Assembly: GCF_019219065.1 (NCBI RefSeq)
Contig: NZ_JAHUWK010000012.1
Location: 1-64,000 of the forward strand
Direction of reading: 5' to 3'
Length of the DNA stretch: 64,000 nucleotides
Origin: Duganella sp. sic0402
GTDB taxonomy: Bacteria > Pseudomonadota > Gammaproteobacteria > Burkholderiales > Burkholderiaceae_D
Positions 59,393 through 64,000 of this stretch are shown piece by piece. The notes under the pieces were generated by a model, which was not told the DNA's origin, made no database searches, and saw nothing but the letters and a program-made list of their open reading frames with translations. A program made the translations under genes and the position numbers. Each line of letters opens with the position of its first letter. The stretch's first letter is position 1.

Positions 59393-61588
59393 ATGAATGC
59401 GATTGGCATTAAAAAATCCTCCATCACGCGGGCCATCCAAATCCTTCTCGTCGGCTACTGCTGTCAGGCGGCTGCCCACGCCACCGACAGCGCGGCCGAC
59501 GCCGTCACGGCCAAACCGGACGAGCAGGTGGACACAGTGATCATCAAGGCGCGCCGGGTGGCCGAGTCCTCATCGACGGTGCCACTGGCGGTAACGGCGA
59601 TCTCCGCCGACGAGCTGAAGTCGCGTGGCGTGATCAGCGTGGCCGACATCGGCAACGTGGCGCCAGGTGTCGTCATGGGACGCGACGGCTTCGGCGTCAA
59701 CATCAACATACGTGGCGTCACCACCACCGACACCACATCGAAGGGCCTGCCCGGCGTGTCCTTCAACGTCGATGACGTTGCGATCAGCCGTCCGGTGGCA
59801 CAGGGTTTGAGCTTCTTCGACATTGATCACGTCGAAGTGTTGCGCGGTCCGCAGGGCACTCTATACGGCAAAAGCACTACAGGCGGCGCGGTCAACGTTA
59901 TCACAGCCAAACCGCAGTTCGACGATGCGGCATCAGCGCAGGTAGAGCTGGGCAATTACAACACGCGCCGGCTCGAAGGCATGCTCAATAAACAGTTTTC
60001 CGAGCATGTCGCGGTGCGTGTGGCGCTCAACAGCAACGACCGCGACGGGTACCTAGAGCCGGCTGGTGGTGGCGCAGCGCGCAACGATCAGAAGGACCGT
60101 GCATTGCGGCTGAGCGGCCTGTTGAAATTCACCCCGACTACCAGCCTGTTACTATCGACCACTGCGGCCTCCGTTTCCGGTATCGGCTTCAGCACCGTCC
60201 CAGGCATCGGTGAGGCGGGTAACAAGTCCGGTAAGGAGCAGTTGCGCGTATTCGCCAATCCGTTCGGCGGAAAAATCGATGAGGACTATCACCGTTATAA
60301 CGGCGAGTTCAGCACCGAACTGGCCGGCGTCGCCGTTACCTATGTCGGCTCGTTCAGTAAGTTCAAGTCGAATGATCGCGGTTCATCCACCTATGATCCG
60401 GCTACCAACGGCAACCAATATGCCTGGCGTCTCTATCGCGGCAACGTCAAGGAGGATTCTCACGAATTGCGCTTCGCGCATGCTGATGCGCAAGGCCTGA
60501 GCTGGGTGGCGGGCCTCAATTACAGTGACGAGAAGGTACGCGAAAGCGATCACTATTTGAACGCACCTGTGGCCACGCCGACGATCGCGGCCAGTGTCAA
60601 CGGCATCGATCCAGTCAACACCACCGAGCACAAATCGAGCGGCGTATTTGGCCAGGGAACGTATGCGCTGAACAGCCAGTGGTCGATGGTGCTCGGCGCG
60701 CGCCGCTCGAAGGACACAACCGACCGCGTTGGTACGTTCGCCGCCGGGCCCTTGCCGAGCTGCACCAACGCACTGGCCGACTGCATCGGCGACACGAACA
60801 ACGGCTATCAGAGCGCCAGTGTGAACACCTATCGCGCCGGCCTCAATTACCAGATTGCACCAGAGCAGCTGTTGTTCGCTGCCGTCGCTACCGGATACAA
60901 GCCCGGCGGCTTCAACGACTTCGATCCGATCGCCCGCAGCACCGCACCATACGAGCCGGAAAAGCTGACCGCCTACGAGATCGGCTACAAGGGACGGCTG
61001 GCGTCCAATCTGCAGTTCAATTCCGACCTCTACTACTACAACTACGCCAAGGATCAGATCAGCAGCCTGGCCAACATCGCCGGCAATTTCGTGATCTTCA
61101 CCCGTTCGGTGCCGGCCACCATCTATGGTTGGGAAAACGAGTTGAGTTACCGGCCCACATCAGCCGACATATTGCGCGCCTCGGTGACCTTCGCTCATTC
61201 GGAGTACAAAAGCTTTATGGCGGGGTTGATGCAGAACGTCGACTGGTCCGGAAAGTCGCTGGACAAGACGCCATCCACGGTGGCGACCTTGTCGTGGAAT
61301 CATAGCTGGCCGTTGGCCAACGGCGGCCGCGTCAAGACGCAGATCGGCACCCGCTATAGCACCAGCTACCTGAACAGCGATTTTGTCGGCGCCGTCCAGT
61401 ACCGGCAGAAGGCCTTCAGCCGCACCGACATAAGTGCTACCTATTTGACGGCAGACGGAAAATACACGCTGCAGGCCTTCGTCAACAACCTGGAAGATAA
61501 AGTGCAGATCACGGCCGTGGGCGGAAACAATGACTACTCGGTCAGTGCACCGCGTTTCTTCGGTATTCGGCTGGGCGCGCAATTCTAA
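59393..61588 (+). CDS. TonB-dependent receptor of the tannin island
   Basis: A 731-residue receptor with a signal sequence (IQILLVGYCCQAAAHAT), a TonB-box-like DTVIIKARR (residues about 47-55), a plug with VLRGPQGTLYGKSTTGGAVNV and a barrel ending LGAQF. Its start has an ACGGAGAC site. It resembles the receptor class with SSSTVPLAVTAISADEL used for large or polyphenolic and carbohydrate ligands. Being divergent from the PF07519 tannase, with paired motif copies between them, it probably imports galloylated compounds. The ligand is inferred. Confidence 0.9.
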   Translation: MNAIGIKKSSITRAIQILLVGYCCQAAAHATDSAADAVTAKPDEQVDTVIIKARRVAESSSTVPLAVTAISADELKSRGVISVADIGNVAPGVVMGRDGFGVNINIRGVTTTDTTSKGLPGVSFNVDDVAISRPVAQGLSFFDIDHVEVLRGPQGTLYGKSTTGGAVNVITAKPQFDDAASAQVELGNYNTRRLEGMLNKQFSEHVAVRVALNSNDRDGYLEPAGGGAARNDQKDRALRLSGLLKFTPTTSLLLSTTAASVSGIGFSTVPGIGEAGNKSGKEQLRVFANPFGGKIDEDYHRYNGEFSTELAGVAVTYVGSFSKFKSNDRGSSTYDPATNGNQYAWRLYRGNVKEDSHELRFAHADAQGLSWVAGLNYSDEKVRESDHYLNAPVATPTIAASVNGIDPVNTTEHKSSGVFGQGTYALNSQWSMVLGARRSKDTTDRVGTFAAGPLPSCTNALADCIGDTNNGYQSASVNTYRAGLNYQIAPEQLLFAAVATGYKPGGFNDFDPIARSTAPYEPEKLTAYEIGYKGRLASNLQFNSDLYYYNYAKDQISSLANIAGNFVIFTRSVPATIYGWENELSYRPTSADILRASVTFAHSEYKSFMAGLMQNVDWSGKSLDKTPSTVATLSWNHSWPLANGGRVKTQIGTRYSTSYLNSDFVGAVQYRQKAFSRTDISATYLTADGKYTLQAFVNNLEDKVQITAVGGNNDYSVSAPRFFGIRLGAQF

Positions 61589-61620
61589 GTGCTCTATGCG
61601 CTTGTTGAAGCTTTGGCAAG

Positions 61621-61653
61621 CGCGGTCAGTGATCATATAGATACTTGACCGCG
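61621..61653. terminator. Convergent hairpin between two TonB receptor genes
   Basis: CGCGGTCA and TGACCGCG form an 8-base stem with a 17-base AT-rich loop, flanked by AAG and TTTG on the outside. It lies between convergent receptor genes and could terminate both. Confidence 0.6.
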
Positions 61654-61698
61654 TTTGCTAAGCAACCAGAGGCAAACGGAGCTTCTGTCTGATCCGCA

Positions 61699-64000
61699 TC
61701 AGAACAGCGAGCGCAGGCCTAGGCTGAAGTAGCGGCCGCGTGGATCATCCGCCAGTGCGAAGCCATCACGCAGGCCGGCACGCGTGCCATTTCCAGAGAA
61801 CGCGCCGACCGGCGGTGTGGCGTCAAACAAGTTCTCGACATTGAAGTAGAGCTGTGCATCACCCGCGCTCAGGTCCAATTTGTATGCCAGGTTGATGCCG
61901 GTGGTGGCGAATGAGCGCATATGGTTATTGCTCCATACTTCGGCCAGATCGCCGCTCAGTTTCATCGCGCTGCGCCAGCGCTGAGAGACATCGACGGTGA
62001 AATCGTTCATCGGTCGAAAACGGAAGTAGCCGGAGACGCGTACCGCCGGCGTCGACGCCATGCCGCCCGCACCGAAAGCCACTCCGCCTTGATCCACCGT
62101 CGCCAAGCCAGGCTGGCGGTAGTAGACGTGGGGCTGCCAAGCGGTCAGTACGCGGAGCGACATTGGGCGGTCAAACAAGCGACCTGCGTAATTACCTTCA
62201 AGGTCGAGTCCAAAGGTTTCGATCTCGGAGATGTTGACACTGCGGTTTACCCACGAGGTAACAGCGTTGGCGGCCGATTTGTCGGTATAGCCGTTGGGCC
62301 GCACCTGCAGCGCGCAATATGGCGAACTGCCGCCGCTCTGGTAGCAGGCCTGCTGGAACGCGGCCGTGGAACCGGAAACAGTGGTAATCGCATCGGAAAT
62401 TTTGATGCGGTAGGCATCGGCTGCAAAGCTCAGCTTCGGCAGCGGCTTCCACACCACTCCCAGAGTCATCGTGTTGCCAATTTCCGCAGTCAGGTCCGGA
62501 TTCGCTTGATCGATTTGCGGCACGGTAGGACTGGCGCCGGTCAGCAAATCGGTCGGACGGACCTGCACCTGCGAGATCGGCGCGAACAAATCGTACAACG
62601 TAGGTGCGCGGATGTCGCGTGAACGTGTGGCGCGCACGCGCAGCGTATCGGTGACACGCCAATCCACGCCCACTTTCCAAGTCACGTAGTTCCCGCTGGT
62701 ATTGTACGAGGTATAGCGTGCCGCGCCGTTGGCGCTGAGCGTTTTTGCCAGCGGCACATCCAGCTCGCCCGCGATTTCCCATACACGCTGGCTGACGCCT
62801 TGCGGGCTTTCACCGAAGACGAATTCGGTGCGAGTCGCGCCGGCGGTGCAATTCAAGGTCAGCCCGGTACAGTTGACCAAGTCTGTCGGGCGCGAACTGC
62901 TGTGTGAATTAAACTTCATGTCGCGCCACTCGGCCGAAACAGCGCCGTTGACCGCGCCAGCCCAGTTGTCAAACAGTTTACCGGAGACCTGACCCGAGAC
63001 ATCGTTCATCACTGTGGTGGAGTCAAACAGCACGGTGTCGGTAACGAAATCGATCGCTTGTGCCGAAGCAGAACTCGGGCCGAAGACATTGATCGGCACG
63101 CAGTCATCGGCCAGACCAGGATTGCTGACGGTAATACCGCAGACGGTCTTGCCGCCGCTATTGACGGCGTCCAGCGCCGCCGACAGTTTCTGGCGATTCA
63201 ACACGTTGGCCATGGCGGTATTCAGCTTGGCGCGGCCGTAGACATAGTCAATATCCCACTTCATACCGTTGGATTTACCCTCGACGCCAGTGCTGACCAC
63301 CCATTGCTTAGCATCCGAAATGGCGTTCAGGCGCGGGATATCGCCCATGAATTTGCTGTAACCGAACGTCGGCTGAGTGGCAGGTATGAGTGCCGAATAT
63401 TCGGCTGGAAGGAAGGCGTTGGTGCGACGCAGCGACACATTGTTAAGCTGATTGGTTTCGGCAAAACTTGTATTGGTTTTCAGGTTGCCGGAGACCTGCG
63501 CGTAGAGGCGAACATCATTGGATAGATCGTAGTCAACGCGGCCAAACACCTGTTTGGCTTCCAGTTGCGCCAGTAATCCAGAATCCCAGTATCCGCCGTC
63601 ACCCCCAACCTCGATGGCGGCGGTGCCGGTCGACGTGCCGGCGACGAATGGACTCAGTACGCCATTTTGCTTGAAGGTCTTGCCGGCCAACGCACCGCTG
63701 GTAATCAGGCCGCCGAAGGGAAAGGTTTTTTGTCTCAGATTGGATTGCAGGACATAGGGATTGGCGGCAGTTCCGGCGCCGGTGACGCCTGCCTGGTTCA
63801 GCCAGTCGCGATCCGATCGGCGGTCAATACCATCTTCCTTGCGGTATTCGACGCCGGCCTCGACGTGCAAGCTGCGATCCAGCTTCGTGCCCCACGCAAA
63901 GCCGACGTTGGCCTTGTTGGCGTCGCCACGTTCAGACATGCCATAGCTGGCGTCAGCCTTGATACCGTTGAATTTATGATCGAGGATGTAATTGACCACA
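61699..64000 (-). CDS. TonB-dependent receptor, partial at the right edge
   Basis: 767 residues are inside the window, starting at the very end of the plug domain (VVNYILDHKFNG) and continuing through the whole barrel to the closing RGRYFSLGLRSLF. The signal peptide, TonB box and plug lie beyond base 64000. The barrel has long loops with several Cys pairs (CGITVSNPGLADDC, CTGLTLNC, CYQSGGSSPYC). The class with AIGGVVN-like plug ends and FFxFRPM strands includes carbohydrate and other large-ligand receptors. It converges with the tannin receptor, but co-regulation cannot be tested since its promoter is outside. Confidence 0.9.
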   Translation of the reverse strand, partial: VVNYILDHKFNGIKADASYGMSERGDANKANVGFAWGTKLDRSLHVEAGVEYRKEDGIDRRSDRDWLNQAGVTGAGTAANPYVLQSNLRQKTFPFGGLITSGALAGKTFKQNGVLSPFVAGTSTGTAAIEVGGDGGYWDSGLLAQLEAKQVFGRVDYDLSNDVRLYAQVSGNLKTNTSFAETNQLNNVSLRRTNAFLPAEYSALIPATQPTFGYSKFMGDIPRLNAISDAKQWVVSTGVEGKSNGMKWDIDYVYGRAKLNTAMANVLNRQKLSAALDAVNSGGKTVCGITVSNPGLADDCVPINVFGPSSASAQAIDFVTDTVLFDSTTVMNDVSGQVSGKLFDNWAGAVNGAVSAEWRDMKFNSHSSSRPTDLVNCTGLTLNCTAGATRTEFVFGESPQGVSQRVWEIAGELDVPLAKTLSANGAARYTSYNTSGNYVTWKVGVDWRVTDTLRVRATRSRDIRAPTLYDLFAPISQVQVRPTDLLTGASPTVPQIDQANPDLTAEIGNTMTLGVVWKPLPKLSFAADAYRIKISDAITTVSGSTAAFQQACYQSGGSSPYCALQVRPNGYTDKSAANAVTSWVNRSVNISEIETFGLDLEGNYAGRLFDRPMSLRVLTAWQPHVYYRQPGLATVDQGGVAFGAGGMASTPAVRVSGYFRFRPMNDFTVDVSQRWRSAMKLSGDLAEVWSNNHMRSFATTGINLAYKLDLSAGDAQLYFNVENLFDATPPVGAFSGNGTRAGLRDGFALADDPRGRYFSLGLRSLF

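Noticed and set aside
1..64000. tRNA, rRNA, riboswitch or plasmid origin
   Set aside because: No convincing cloverleaf, rRNA segment or known riboswitch core was seen by eye; a covariance search would be needed to exclude small RNAs.

Overview
The window looks like a chromosomal segment of a GC-rich betaproteobacterium of the Oxalobacteraceae (Duganella/Massilia type). The basis is the gene content: TonB-dependent receptors with polysaccharide hydrolases, many LysR regulators, a Burkholderiales-type trimeric porin, STM0539-like and DUF2145-like proteins, and a propeller-type two-component system. No rRNA, tRNA or CRISPR array was seen. Assignment below family level is an inference.

Region 1 (1-12.2 kb): the end of an IS110-type transposase, then a glucuronate-polysaccharide locus. 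Leftward genes are a TonB-dependent receptor, a GH105-type unsaturated uronyl hydrolase and uronate dehydrogenase. A divergent rightward operon holds an alpha-toroid lyase-like protein, a CHMI-type tautomerase, a GH2 beta-glucuronidase with the NxK motif and a GH3 glycosidase. Three palindromes with an AACGTT core sit at the promoters, suggesting one LacI-family repressor.

Region 2 (12.2-33 kb): housekeeping and accessory genes. These are a solute-binding protein with a GcvA-like LysR, a GNAT acetyltransferase, a YkgJ-type protein, an alpha/beta hydrolase with an M14 peptidase, two aldo/keto reductases (one is DkgB, fused in frame to an SRPBCC remnant), an ABC-F ATPase behind a leader with very short upstream ORFs and a start-codon-sequestering repeat, a GH97 enzyme, a copper-type TonB receptor with DUF2946, an alcohol dehydrogenase, an MFS pseudogene with an internal deletion, and a lipoprotein with a Pro-Thr-Thr repeat tract.

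Region 3 (33-40 kb): a NarL-type response regulator and two tandem paralogous propeller-Y_Y_Y histidine kinases. One kinase gene carries a nine-base G tract. 40-41.4 kb is a decay zone with a small intact gene, a LysR fragment, short IS-end-like repeats and a truncated IS21-type transposase.

Region 4 (41.4-46.7 kb): a LysR gene flanked by two copies of one 51-bp promoter module. The module drives a DUF1857 gene on one side and, on the other, an operon of SDR, Old Yellow Enzyme, pirin and isochorismatase-family genes that looks like an electrophile/quinone response. It ends in IS3 and IS21 debris.

Region 5 (46.7-64 kb): a tannin/gallate catabolic island. It has two unrelated tannases (subtype B lipoprotein and PF07519 type), an outer-membrane receptor, a porin, a gallate/H+ symporter, gallate dioxygenase, oxalomesaconate tautomerase, LigJ-type hydratase and CHA aldolase. 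Together these take gallate esters to pyruvate and oxaloacetate. The regulator is a LysR protein with two N-terminal helix-turn-helix domains. A recurring ATAAGCAGATT motif lies at the promoters. A second TonB receptor runs off the right edge.
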